Below, in pieces: positions 48,722 through 56,856 of a stretch of 64,000 nt of DNA. Below the pieces are notes generated by a model. It ran no database searches and was not told the DNA's origin. It worked only from the letters and a program-made list of their open reading frames with translations. The first letter of the stretch is position 1; each line of letters begins with the position of its first letter. Both the position numbers and the translations under genes were made by a program. Source of the stretch: Chryseobacterium tructae (GTDB lineage Bacteria; Bacteroidota; Bacteroidia; Flavobacteriales; Weeksellaceae); assembly GCF_030409875.1 (NCBI RefSeq), contig NZ_JAUFQR010000001.1, positions 682,001-746,000 on the forward strand. The letters run 5' to 3'.

Positions 48722-49594
48722 TTAAAAGCTTCTGAAGTTTGTTGGTTTAAAAATATATCTTGCCGTTTTGGTCTCAGGAGTATCCACATCAAGATCATAC
48801 CACGGCGAAATGTTTCTCTGAAAAGGATTGGAGAGCAAATGGATAGATTGTGCAGGAGTAAATCCTTCACCCAATAAAAATAATTTTTTACCCTCTTTAT
48901 TTTGACAAACTCCGGCAATAAAAACTACATGGCCAGGACTTCCCGGAGTGATTAGAATATCTCCGGTTTTTAAATCTGAGCTTTTTAAAACGGCTTGGGT
49001 TTCTTTATTAAGAGAAATAGTTCCTGCATAATTAAAGATAAGATCCAGATAACTTCTGAACCCCTGATAAGAATCATCAAACTCTGCCGTTTTTCTAAAG
49101 TTTACAGTATTACCATTGACAAAAGCTCTTGTTCCGTTTTTATAATCATTCCAACTGAGCAAATGACCGCTGGTGAAATGGAATTTAATATCATCTGTCT
49201 TTTTTATTTTGTATAAATATTCAGCTCTCAGACGGATCACTGCATCGGCACATTGTTGAAGGTCCTTTTTTCCTGTATCAATATCAAAAACAGCTTCATG
49301 AAGATGTTGTGTAGAAATGGGAGAACCATCATATCTTAAAATCTGGCTTCCGTAAGGTTTCAATTTGAAGTTTTCAATAAAATAACCGAAAGAATCCGAT
49401 TTTTCTTCCTGCCATTGATAATCTTTTGGGGGAGAAAATCGTTCTCTGATTGTATTTTTATTCTTATTGATCTGTATCAGACCTTCAGGCATTAGATCTT
49501 CTGTTCCTTGAGAGGGAAGGTTTGCCGGTGTCTTATCTTGCGTACAACTCCATAGAACCATAGCAATCACCGTTCCTGAAATAATTTTTTTCAT
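48722..49594 (-). CDS. DUF4846-family lipoprotein
   Basis: A 290-residue predicted lipoprotein; from MKKIISG the lipobox Cys is at residue 17 (VLWSC). The body has the DUF4846 pattern: NTIRERFSPPKDYQW, SFGYFIENFKLKPYG, DLQQCADAVIRLRAEYLY, FHFTSGHLLSWNDYKNG and GDILITPGSPGHVVFIAGVC. The last part, with a Gly-His near LITPGSPGHVV and the earlier QCAD, looks like an NlpC/P60-like cysteine-peptidase arrangement, which is inference. The function is unknown. Start MKK at 49594 is preferred to MSMKK at 49600. Confidence 0.8.
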   Translation of the reverse strand: MKKIISGTVIAMVLWSCTQDKTPANLPSQGTEDLMPEGLIQINKNKNTIRERFSPPKDYQWQEEKSDSFGYFIENFKLKPYGSQILRYDGSPISTQHLHEAVFDIDTGKKDLQQCADAVIRLRAEYLYKIKKTDDIKFHFTSGHLLSWNDYKNGTRAFVNGNTVNFRKTAEFDDSYQGFRSYLDLIFNYAGTISLNKETQAVLKSSDLKTGDILITPGSPGHVVFIAGVCQNKEGKKLFLLGEGFTPAQSIHLLSNPFQRNISPWYDLDVDTPETKTARYIFKPTNFRSF

Positions 49595-49740
49595 ACTCAT
49601 TTGATTCGATTACAAATATGGTAATTTTTGTGAAATATTGAAATTGTGAGTTTATCCACTTTTGGCTTTGTTGAAAAACACTAAGAAAGAAAAGGATTTG
49701 CAAGTGTTTTTTATTAAGAAAAATTTTTCTTTTCGGTTGA

Positions 49741-49890
49741 CTATGGCGCATAGATGATAAGTGTAAATTGAATTATTCGTGTATTCGTGGCGATTTTTCA
49801 CAGTATACAATTTTATCGAAGAATCTTACACCTTAATAACATTCTATTCAGAATAATTTTGCTCTTTTGTGTTTTTCAATATCCTGCGAA
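49741..49890. repeat. Dispersed intergenic repeat, copy 4 (degenerate)
   Basis: Carries GCATAGATGATAAGTGTAAA, TTATTCGTGTATTCGTGGC and ATTTTATCGAAGA, shared with copies near 28.7, 30.2 and 31.7 kb. The left CACGAAT end is missing and the right part is more divergent. The rest of 49601-49905 shows no gene. Confidence 0.6.
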
Positions 49891-49905
49891 AATTAAAATA
49901 TCCTT

Positions 49906-50253
49906 TTAAACTTTTGGATTTCTCTCTTCAGGAATCAGCAGCTTTCCCCAATCATTCAGCTGCCACAGAATAGTAACCAGCTTTTTACCAAGTTCGGTCA
50001 GAGTATATTCAACTCTAGGAGGAAGTTCATTAAAAGATTGTTTTATAAGGATACCATCTTCTACCATTTCTGTGAGTTGCTGATTAAGAACTCTTCGATC
50101 TACCTTCGCGATTCCACGCAAAAATTCACTGGGACGTTTCTTTCCCTCATTGATCTGCCAAACGATAGGAATTTTCCATTTCCCACTGATGGTATTGACA
50201 GCGACTTCCAATGGACAAGTTTTATTTTCTTCAGCTCTTCCCTTTGTTTCCAT
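49906..50253 (-). CDS. HxlR-family transcriptional regulator
   Basis: A 115-residue winged-helix regulator. The family signature CPLEVAVNTISGKWKIPIVW with Cys13 is present, then RPSEFLRGIAKVDRRVLNQQ, LTEMVEDGILIKQSFN, VEYTLTELGKKLVTILWQLN. The single N-terminal Cys is redox- or aldehyde-sensitive in several HxlR proteins. It diverges from a peroxiredoxin-like gene with a 96-base intergenic region, so redox control of the peroxiredoxin gene is likely, though inferred from position only. Confidence 0.9.
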   Translation of the reverse strand: METKGRAEENKTCPLEVAVNTISGKWKIPIVWQINEGKKRPSEFLRGIAKVDRRVLNQQLTEMVEDGILIKQSFNELPPRVEYTLTELGKKLVTILWQLNDWGKLLIPEERNPKV

Positions 50254-50349
50254 AAAATTGACTTTTTTATCCCTATGGGTGAAAAATATGCGTTATTGCT
50301 TATGTGTAGCGGCTTTTAGACCTTTGTAAAAATAATAAAATTAAAAAAA

Positions 50350-50988
50350 ATGAATATACTGGCTACACAAATCGAACATTTGAATCAGGAATTGTCCTCG
50401 CAGCTTCCACAATTGATATTGGAGGCATTTGGAAAGTCTATTGAAGATATAAAAACCCTAAATATTGAACACAATAGTATCCAGATAGGAGATCAAATAC
50501 CAGAATTTTCATTGAGCAATGCTTTGGGGAAAATAATTAATTCGGGTGAAATTCTAAAAAATGGAAAGATGATTTTGGCTTTTTACAGAGGAAGTTGGTG
50601 CCCTTATTGTAATCTGGAGCTAAAATTTTTGCAGGATAATCTTCCCAGAATAAAACAGAAAGGAGGTATTTTAATCGCTGTTTCTCCGCAAAGTCCGGAT
50701 CATTCTCTGAGTATGGCAGGAAAAAATAATCTTGAGTTTGAAGTATTGACTGATACTGATAATAATTTTGCTAAAAAATTAGGGATTAGTTTTCAATTGC
50801 AGGATTTTGTATTTCCTTATTATAAAGATCTAGGAATTGATCTTTCTGACTTCAATAAAAATAATGAAAATACCGTACCTGTTCCGGCTGTTTTTGTAGT
50901 GGATGAAAATAGAGTGGTTACGTATAAATTTTTAGACGTAAATTACATGAATCGAATAGATGTGGAAGAACTGATACAAGCATTATGA
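50350..50988 (+). CDS. AhpC/TSA-family peroxiredoxin-like protein
   Basis: A 212-residue thioredoxin-fold protein probably reducing peroxides. The segment FYRGSWCPYCNLELKFLQ has a CxxC pair at Cys84 and Cys87, the pattern of the peroxiredoxin-like proteins (BCP/AhpC-TSA type). Then come LIAVSPQSPDHSL, FEVLTDTDNNFAKKLGI and PAVFVVDENRVVTYKF, all typical. An N-terminal helical extension of about 45 residues precedes the fold. It is the first gene of an operon; the next gene overlaps its stop by four bases (ATGA). An HxlR-family regulator diverges from it. Confidence 0.88.
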   Translation: MNILATQIEHLNQELSSQLPQLILEAFGKSIEDIKTLNIEHNSIQIGDQIPEFSLSNALGKIINSGEILKNGKMILAFYRGSWCPYCNLELKFLQDNLPRIKQKGGILIAVSPQSPDHSLSMAGKNNLEFEVLTDTDNNFAKKLGISFQLQDFVFPYYKDLGIDLSDFNKNNENTVPVPAVFVVDENRVVTYKFLDVNYMNRIDVEELIQAL

Positions 50989-51785
50989 CAGAAAAAAGAA
51001 AAGGAGCCCGTTCTATAAAAGATATTCCCACTGATATCTTAATACAATTGAACAATGGTGAAATTGAAACGGCTAATCTTACAGAATGGCTGGCTGTGGA
51101 TCAAAGACTTTTGTTAGAAAACTTATTAAAACAAAACAATCGGTCAGAATATTTCCAGAAAATTTTAAATAGAGTAGATCAATTAAAAAAGCAAACGGTC
51201 AATACCATTAATGAAGCTATTGGGTTAGGAATTCTTGAGCTTGCACTTAAAAATAAAGATGAAGAATTTCTTCTAAAGTTATCTTTCCATCAGGCAGATC
51301 TGGTGAGATGTTGGGCTGCTTATACTATAGGACGAAATAATTCTTTTAGTACAAAGGAAAAACTGAAAAAGATCCAACCTTTTGCTGCAGACTCTCATTT
51401 TGGGGTAAGAGAAATCTGTTGGATGACGGTGCGCCCGGATATTGCAACAAACCTTAAAGAATCTTTGTCTGTTTTATCAGAATGGACGAAACATGAAAAT
51501 GAAAATATAAGACGTTTTGCCAGTGAATCTACCAGACCAAGAGGAGTGTGGTGTGAGCATATTGATCTATTAAAACAAAATCCAGGGTTAGGATTGGAAA
51601 TTTTAGAACCATTACGCTCAGACTCTTCGAAATATGTGCAAGATAGTGTTGGCAATTGGCTGAATGATGCCAGCAAGTCCCAACCGGAATTTGTAGTGGA
51701 AATTTGTGATGAATGGCTTAGAGAAAGTAATACAAAGGAGACTCAATATATTGTCAAAAAAGCCTTGCGTACCATTCGTAAGTAA
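50985..51785 (+). CDS. AlkD-like DNA alkylation repair protein (HEAT-like repeats)
   Basis: A 266-residue protein of the DNA_alkylation family, whose HEAT-like repeats wrap damaged DNA and release 3-methyl- and 7-methylpurines. The region LVRCWAAYTIGRNN and the signature REICWMTVRPDI, then RRFASESTRPRGVWCEHI, fit the family; RFASESTRPRGVW is its best-conserved piece. The catalytic Asp/Trp/Arg cannot be assigned with certainty. It overlaps the peroxiredoxin gene by four bases (ATGA), a pairing that suggests combined defence against peroxide and alkylation damage. It ends at the border of the long repeat array. Confidence 0.8.
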   Translation: MTEKRKGARSIKDIPTDILIQLNNGEIETANLTEWLAVDQRLLLENLLKQNNRSEYFQKILNRVDQLKKQTVNTINEAIGLGILELALKNKDEEFLLKLSFHQADLVRCWAAYTIGRNNSFSTKEKLKKIQPFAADSHFGVREICWMTVRPDIATNLKESLSVLSEWTKHENENIRRFASESTRPRGVWCEHIDLLKQNPGLGLEILEPLRSDSSKYVQDSVGNWLNDASKSQPEFVVEICDEWLRESNTKETQYIVKKALRTIRK

Positions 51786-51787
51786 AA

Positions 51788-51796
51788 GTTATCCAT
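51788..51796 (+). promoter_or_regulatory. Degenerate DnaA box TTATCCATA
   Basis: TTATCCATA, one base off the consensus, in the AAAAG context. It sits 227 bases before the next box, in register with the array, so it is the decayed left end. Confidence 0.5.
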
Positions 51797-51907
51797 AAAA
51801 TCATCATTATGAATTAAAACCCCTCTCAAACTTTTCCAGATCAAAATATCAGCAAATTTTATATTATCATATTAAAGATCATTTATTTTGATGCTGAGTT
51901 TTAACCA

Positions 51908-51940
51908 ATCCTTGTCAAGGTCCTAAACCTTGACAAGGAT
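51908..51940. repeat. Array hairpin, copy 1
   Basis: ATCCTTGTCAAGGT, loop CCTAA, ACCTTGACAAGGAT: a perfect 14-base stem with a 5-base loop. Further copies are at 52377-52409, 52846-52878 and 53316-53348. Confidence 0.8.
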
Positions 51941-52016
51941 AATCAGATCGAAGTATTTTGAAAATCTATCAATGCATAGCATTAAAATTATCTGTGTAAT
52001 TTATGAGATGAAAAAG

Positions 52017-52025
52017 TTATCCACA
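52017..52025 (+). promoter_or_regulatory. DnaA box TTATCCACA (unit 1, box A)
   Basis: Exact TTATCCACA following AAAAAG, first of three in unit 1. The other two perfect boxes of this unit are at 52139-52147 and 52260-52268. Confidence 0.8.
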
Positions 52026-52376
52026 ATATGGAATTGTAGGAAAGCTTTTACTATATCTGTCATAAAATAAATAGGTTATGAAATATGCCTGCTAAAAAGA
52101 CTTTCCGGAAATAAGTCCAATAAATTATGATGAAAAAGTTATCCACAATATGAGATTGTAGAATAGATGTTATTGTATCTATCATACAATAAGTGGGTTA
52201 TGAAATATGCCTGTGGAAAAGGTTTTTTAAGGATAAATCTAATTTATGAGATGGAAAAGTTATCCACAAAGTCAGAATCTGAATTAAGACCCTCTCAAAT
52301 TTTTCCAGATCAAAATATCAGCTAAATTTTATATTCATATTAAAAGACCATTTATTTTGATGCTGAGTTTTAACCA

Positions 52377-52409
52377 ATCTTTGTCAAGGTTCTAAACCTT
52401 GACAAGGAT
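52377..52409. repeat. Array hairpin, copy 2
   Basis: ATCTTTGTCAAGGT, loop TCTAA, ACCTTGACAAGGAT: same hairpin as copy 1 with one C-to-T change in the left arm, giving a G-T type pair. Confidence 0.8.
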
Positions 52410-52486
52410 AATCAGATCGAAGTATTTTGAAAATCAATCAATGCATAGCATTAAAGTTATCAGTGAAACTTATGGTTAAAAAAAAG

Positions 52487-52495
52487 TTATCCACA
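52487..52495 (+). promoter_or_regulatory. DnaA box TTATCCACA (unit 2, box A)
   Basis: Exact TTATCCACA after AAAAAAG. The other two perfect boxes of unit 2 are at 52609-52617 and 52730-52738. Confidence 0.8.
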
Positions 52496-52845
52496 ATATG
52501 GAATTGTAGGAAAGCTTTTACTATATCTGTCATAAAATAAATAGGTTATGAAATATGCCTGCTAAAAAGGCTTTCCGGGAATAAATCCAATAAATTATGA
52601 TGAAAAAGTTATCCACAATATGGAATTGTAAGCAAGTTGTTACTGTACCTGTCATAAAATGAATAGGTTATGAAATATGCCTGTGGGAAAGGTTTTTTAA
52701 GGATAAATCTAATTTATGAGATGAAAAAGTTATCCACAAAGTCAGAATCTGAATTAAGACCCTATCAAATTTTTCCATATCAGAATATTAGCAAATTTTA
52801 TATTATCATATTAAAGACCATTTATTTTGATGCTGAGTTTTAACA

Positions 52846-52878
52846 ATCCTTGTCAAGGTTCTAAACCTTGACAAGGAT
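52846..52878. repeat. Array hairpin, copy 3
   Basis: ATCCTTGTCAAGGT, loop TCTAA, ACCTTGACAAGGAT: perfect 14-base stem. Confidence 0.8.
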
Positions 52879-52953
52879 AATTAGTTCAAAGTATTTTGAA
52901 AATCAATCAAGGAATAGCATTAAAGTTATCTGTGTAATTTATGGTTAAAAAAG

Positions 52954-52962
52954 TTATCCACA
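52954..52962 (+). promoter_or_regulatory. DnaA box TTATCCACA (unit 3, box A)
   Basis: Exact TTATCCACA after AAAAAAG. The other boxes of unit 3 are at 53076-53084 and 53197-53205; a last one, opening the fourth partial unit, is at 53424-53432. Confidence 0.8.
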
Positions 52963-53315
52963 ATATGGAATTGTAGAAAAGCTTTTACTATATCTGTCAT
53001 AAAATAAATAGGTTATGAAATATGCCTGCTAAAAAGGCTTTCCGGAAATAAGTCCAATAAATTATGATGAAAAAGTTATCCACAATATGAGACTGTAGAA
53101 TAAATACTATTGTATCTGTCATACAATAAGCAGGTTATGAAATGTGCCTGTGGAAAAGGTTTTTTAAGAATAAATCTAATTTATGAGATGAAAAAGTTAT
53201 CCACAAAGTCAGAATCTGAATTAAGACCCTCTCAAATTTTTCCAGATCAAAATATCAGCTAAATTTTATATTATCATATTAAAAGACCATTTATTTTGAT
53301 GCTGAGTTTTAACCA

Positions 53316-53348
53316 ATCCTTGTCAAGGTTCTAAACCTTGACAAGGAT
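53316..53348. repeat. Array hairpin, copy 4
   Basis: ATCCTTGTCAAGGT, loop TCTAA, ACCTTGACAAGGAT: perfect 14-base stem. Confidence 0.8.
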
Positions 53349-53470
53349 AATCAGATCAAAGTATTTTGAAAATCAATCAATGCATAGCATTAAAGTTATC
53401 TGTGTAATTTATGATTGAAAAAGTTATCCACAATATGGAAATGTGGAATTGAATTCTTTCTATTTTAAGA

Positions 53471-54229
53471 TCACCATTTCTCTGTTAAATACTTCCAATA
53501 TCTTTTGGGAACATGTTGAATATGCAGTTTCAGATTTTTTCTTTCAACAATATTGGTCTTGGTAAAATACCGCTGCCAAAGGGTTTGATAGTTTTTTTCA
53601 TCATTATGAAACCTCTCCTGATAATTTTTTATATCCAATTTTTCATCAGGATAAAAGAAATCAGCGGATTCAAGGTTATAAAGAATTCCATAATTTCTCC
53701 GTAAATCATAGATCATCCATTTCTGATCCTGATAGCGGTCACTAAAATGTTTTCTGATTAAGGGAAGAATATTGAAGTCGGGATCTATTTTTGAAAAGAA
53801 AATGCCATCCTGCATTTTTTCGAAACGTACAAAGGCAGTCATTCGGTGGCTTTCCCGATCTACAGATTTACAGATTTTAGAGATTTTCATAATGTCGGTA
53901 TCTGCATAGTTTTCCAAAATATTTTCTTCAGGATTCTTTACAGATTGTTTTACAGCTGATAATATTACTTTCTCTAAGTCGGGATCTTCAGATAAAAAAA
54001 CTTTTAAAAGCTTATGGACACCTTGTTTACCAAGATTCTGTTCTATTTTTTTCAATACCCGTTCCGATTTATCAGTTTGAGTAATGACTTCATGAATTTC
54101 AGCAAAAATATTTTCCTGATGAAACCTTTCTTTGCTTGCAATTTCTACATCCAGATAACGATATTCAAAAGCTTCAAATATCGCAGTAAAAAGTCCATCA
54201 AAACTTCCATCGTAGATTAGAGTTGTCAT
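53471..54229 (-). CDS. Putative DNA repair/metabolism protein (TIGR03915 type)
   Basis: A 252-residue cytosolic protein of the family found next to a radical SAM DNA modification/repair protein (TIGR03916) in many bacteria. Family landmarks are TLIYDGSFDGLFTAIFEAFE at the N-terminus, SVDRESHRMTAFVRFEKMQD and FNILPLIRKHFSDRYQDQKW in the middle, and LHIQHVPKRYWKYLTEKW at the C-terminus. The biochemical activity is not established. Its radical SAM partner is at 56853-58112 on the same strand, separated by an AraC regulator and an S41 peptidase, so the usual gene pair has been split. The left flank is the DnaA-box array. Confidence 0.8.
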   Translation of the reverse strand: MTTLIYDGSFDGLFTAIFEAFEYRYLDVEIASKERFHQENIFAEIHEVITQTDKSERVLKKIEQNLGKQGVHKLLKVFLSEDPDLEKVILSAVKQSVKNPEENILENYADTDIMKISKICKSVDRESHRMTAFVRFEKMQDGIFFSKIDPDFNILPLIRKHFSDRYQDQKWMIYDLRRNYGILYNLESADFFYPDEKLDIKNYQERFHNDEKNYQTLWQRYFTKTNIVERKNLKLHIQHVPKRYWKYLTEKW

Positions 54230-54369
54230 CCTGCTAAATTAGCCAAAAATAAAAAGATTAGAATAAGGTAACAGCATTAGAAGACCAAACAAAATTACTT
54301 ATAAATGGATGTGTGTAATTGAGAGTTAATGAATTTGTTTAACGTTGAGGTTTTAAGTCTGATGAACTA

Positions 54370-54500
54370 TTATTTCTTCTTTGTAAAATATTTCCAATGT
54401 CTTTTCGGAGCATATTGAGCATGCAGTTGTAATTTTTCGCCATAATATGTAGATGAGTAAAATTGCTTACCAACATTTTTGGCTGGAATTTTCTTGTAAA
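54370..54500 (-). pseudogene. Remnant of a second TIGR03915-type gene (C-terminal end only)
   Basis: On the minus strand a short frame ending at 54370-54372 reads NVGKQFYSSTYYGEKLQ, then LHAQYAPKRHWKYFTKKK. It matches the end of the gene just left of it (LHIQHVPKRYWKYLTEKW) closely, also at DNA level (TTTCCAATGTCTTTTCGGAG versus TTCCAATATCTTTTGGGAAC on the plus strand). No upstream part of the gene remains. It appears to be debris from a duplication or from rearrangement of the DNA-repair locus. The rest of 54230-54550 shows no gene. Confidence 0.6.
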
Positions 54501-54550
54501 ATAAAATTTATTAGTTTTATATTTAGAATTTGATTTTCGAATCTTCAATA

Positions 54551-55387
54551 ATGAATTCAGTCATAATTAAGCCCAAAAATGAGATTCTGAAAAAATATAT
54601 TCAGTACTTTCTGTTTTTCAAAAAAACAGATCATCAATTGTTGTCGTATACTACTTTTCCCAATACTAATCTTTGCCTGGCGATTTATAAACAAAATAAG
54701 ATCTCCTATATTCAAAAAGATGGAAGTAATCTCTGTAATATAACAGAAGGAAGTAGTTTTACCAGTCGTTTGTATGGATTTCATAAGACCCCTTTTCAGG
54801 TTTGTATTCAATCAGCACTTGACCAGATTTGTATTGTTTTTCAACCTTCAGCTTTAAAAGCTTTTACTCAGGAATCTTATGAAAATCTGATGCAGTCTAA
54901 TACTGTTTTTGAAGAAATTTTTTTTTCTGAGAAAAATGTCCTGAATAAAATTTTTGATAAAACTGATTTTACAGACAGGGCTAATGAATTGGAAATGATT
55001 ATGTGTAACAATTTAAAAAATAACATTGCCGATAAAATGAAAGAAGCTTTGATGTTAATTGATATTCATAAAATTGCAAGTACACATGATCTTTCTGAAA
55101 GACTTAAAGTGAGTGAAGCTACATTATTTCGTTTATTTAAAAATAATTTGGGTCAGAATCCTAAATCATTCCTGAAGACACTAAGGTTCAGAAATGTCCT
55201 TGACGATATTTTGAAACCAGGCAGATCACTTACAGAGATCGCTTACCAGAATCAGTATTGTGATCAGGCTCACTTCATCAAGGACTTTAAATTGCTTGCC
55301 GGGTTTTCTCCCAAAAAAATTACGGATAAAATATCAATAAATCAAAAAGATCTGACCTGGATCTATAATAAAAATCACGGTGAATGA
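54551..55387 (+). CDS. AraC-family transcriptional regulator
   Basis: A 278-residue regulator with a C-terminal AraC helix-turn-helix (residues about 175-270): IASTHDLSERLKVSEATLFR, LFKNNLGQNPKSFLKTLRFR, then RSLTEIAYQNQYCDQAHFIK and FKLLAGFSPKKI. The N-terminal half lacks a clear cupin motif and may sense a ligand or form dimers. The ATG at 54551 is preferred (MNSVIIKPKNEI); the frame can extend to 54530. It lies between the remnant described above and an S41 peptidase gene, and may control the latter, 54 bases downstream on the same strand. Confidence 0.85.
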   Translation: MNSVIIKPKNEILKKYIQYFLFFKKTDHQLLSYTTFPNTNLCLAIYKQNKISYIQKDGSNLCNITEGSSFTSRLYGFHKTPFQVCIQSALDQICIVFQPSALKAFTQESYENLMQSNTVFEEIFFSEKNVLNKIFDKTDFTDRANELEMIMCNNLKNNIADKMKEALMLIDIHKIASTHDLSERLKVSEATLFRLFKNNLGQNPKSFLKTLRFRNVLDDILKPGRSLTEIAYQNQYCDQAHFIKDFKLLAGFSPKKITDKISINQKDLTWIYNKNHGE

Positions 55388-55441
55388 TTTTTACAATTTT
55401 TGTAATGGTGAATTGTCTTTTTTTGTCTGAAAATAATAGTA

Positions 55442-56856
55442 ATGAAAATCAAACTAGTCTTAATTCTCATAATGTTTTCTTATGGTATAGGGAATGCACA
55501 ATCAGTATGTGGATGTAAAGATGCCCTGCAAAAAATAATTTCGAAAATTGAAACCGAATATCCCGGATTTGAATTGAAAACGAAAGATAAAATCTTGTAT
55601 GAAGCGGTGAAAAATAAAGCTATGACCTCTGCCGAAAATGTAAAGAATGATGAAGACTGTCTGGAAATATTAAAAGATTATACCGGCTTTTTTAAAGACC
55701 GCCATATCTGGGTCCTACCCAATCAAACTAATCAGCAAAAAGTATCAAATAATGTTGCCTTGAAACCATTAAAAGTCAATTTAGAAAAATTTAAAAGAGA
55801 CATTCAAAAATCAAAAGACGGCTTTGAAGGAATTTGGGAAAATGATAGTTATGAAGTTGGAATAAAAAAAATAAATGAGAAAGAATATGCCGGATTCATT
55901 ATAAAAGCAGATCCGGCCTATTGGAAAGCAAATGAGATTAAGTTCAAATTATTTTCTGACGGTAGTTATGAATATTATTTGCCGGATCACTCTATACAAA
56001 AAGGAACGTACAAAATGGAGGGAAACAGCCTTTTGTATTTTAATGAGCTTAGATCTTTTTTTATCAAAAAAAATCCTCAATCTACCATGAGCCCAGAAGA
56101 AATTGAAAATAAAAAGGATGAGATCAACGAAATTTTTATAAAAAAGATAAGCCCCAAAACGGTGATGATCAGACTTAAATATTTTAGCTATTCATTTGTA
56201 GATCAAATAGAAAAATTGATAGAGAAAAATAGAGGGATCTTGGAAGGAGCAGCATTTTGGATTATTGATGTAAGAGGCAATGGAGGTGGTACAGACGATG
56301 CCTACAGATCACTTTTGCCTTATATTACAACGAATCCGGTGAGAAATGTAGGGGCAGAATATTTGGCTTCCACCACTTTAATTCAGACATCAGAAAATTA
56401 TTTAAAAGGAATATCTAAAGATTCTATTAAAAATAGAGAAGATATCAAGGATTTAAAAGCAAGAATTGCTCTGTTGAAAAAAAATCAGGGGAAATACGTG
56501 AATTATAGTACAGATAAAGTAACTGTAAGTTCCATCCCTCATGCGGATAAAAGCCCCGCTCAGATCGTTGTTCTGGCAGATAATAAGACAGGAAGTGCTG
56601 CTGAAAACTTTCTTTTAAAGGCAAAACAAAGCAAGAAAGTTAAAATCATGGGGATTCCCTCTTCCGGTGTTCTGGATTATGCTAATGCAATGTTTTTGAT
56701 TACGGATGTAATAACTTTAAATTACTGATGCCCACTTACCGATCTTTCAGATTACCCGTTTATCCTATTGACAATATTGGAATTCAGCCGGATGTCTATC
56801 TGGATGAAACTGTTGAAGACTGGATAACATTTGCAAAAGAATATTTAGAAAACTAA
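55442..56856 (+). pseudogene. S41-family (C-terminal processing-type) peptidase, exported (one-base frameshift)
   Basis: Secreted serine peptidase. A signal peptide (ending GNAQS) precedes a mixed N-terminal domain and the S41 core, with AAFWIIDVRGNGGGTDDAYR near residue 275 and the nucleophile Ser385 in NKTGSAAENFLL. The frame as given stops at 56726-56728 after LITDVITLNY. Adding one T near 56707 restores LITDCNNFKLLMPTYRSF and then RLPVYPIDNIGIQPDVYLDE, to a stop at 56854-56856, about 471 residues. The catalytic Lys/Glu partner of Ser385 cannot be assigned with certainty. No PDZ domain is obvious. The frameshift is probably a sequence error. Confidence 0.85.

Larger units (their letters stand above)
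51786..53440 (+). repeat. Tandem array of about 470-base units with regular DnaA boxes
   Basis: About 1.65 kb without a gene. Three full units start at 52017, 52487 and 52954 (470, 467 and 470 bases), with a partial unit on each side. Each unit contains three perfect TTATCCACA boxes preceded by AAAAAG. Within a unit the boxes are 122, 121 and about 227 bases apart, and the first two sub-repeats (about 121 bases, each with GGTTATGAAATATGCCTG) are similar to each other. All boxes are on the plus strand. The third sub-repeat has an AT-rich stretch and a perfect hairpin. TTATCCACA is the consensus DnaA box of E. coli and most bacteria. The array looks like an origin or a DnaA-binding locus. Confidence 0.85.

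Noticed and set aside
51786..53440. CRISPR array
   Set aside because: The repeat unit is about 470 bases with nearly identical sequence throughout. There are no short direct repeats separated by unique spacers and no cas genes.
54339..54548. A 69-residue gene on the minus strand
   Set aside because: Its frame is not the frame that matches the TIGR03915 end; only the remnant frame has recognisable similarity.
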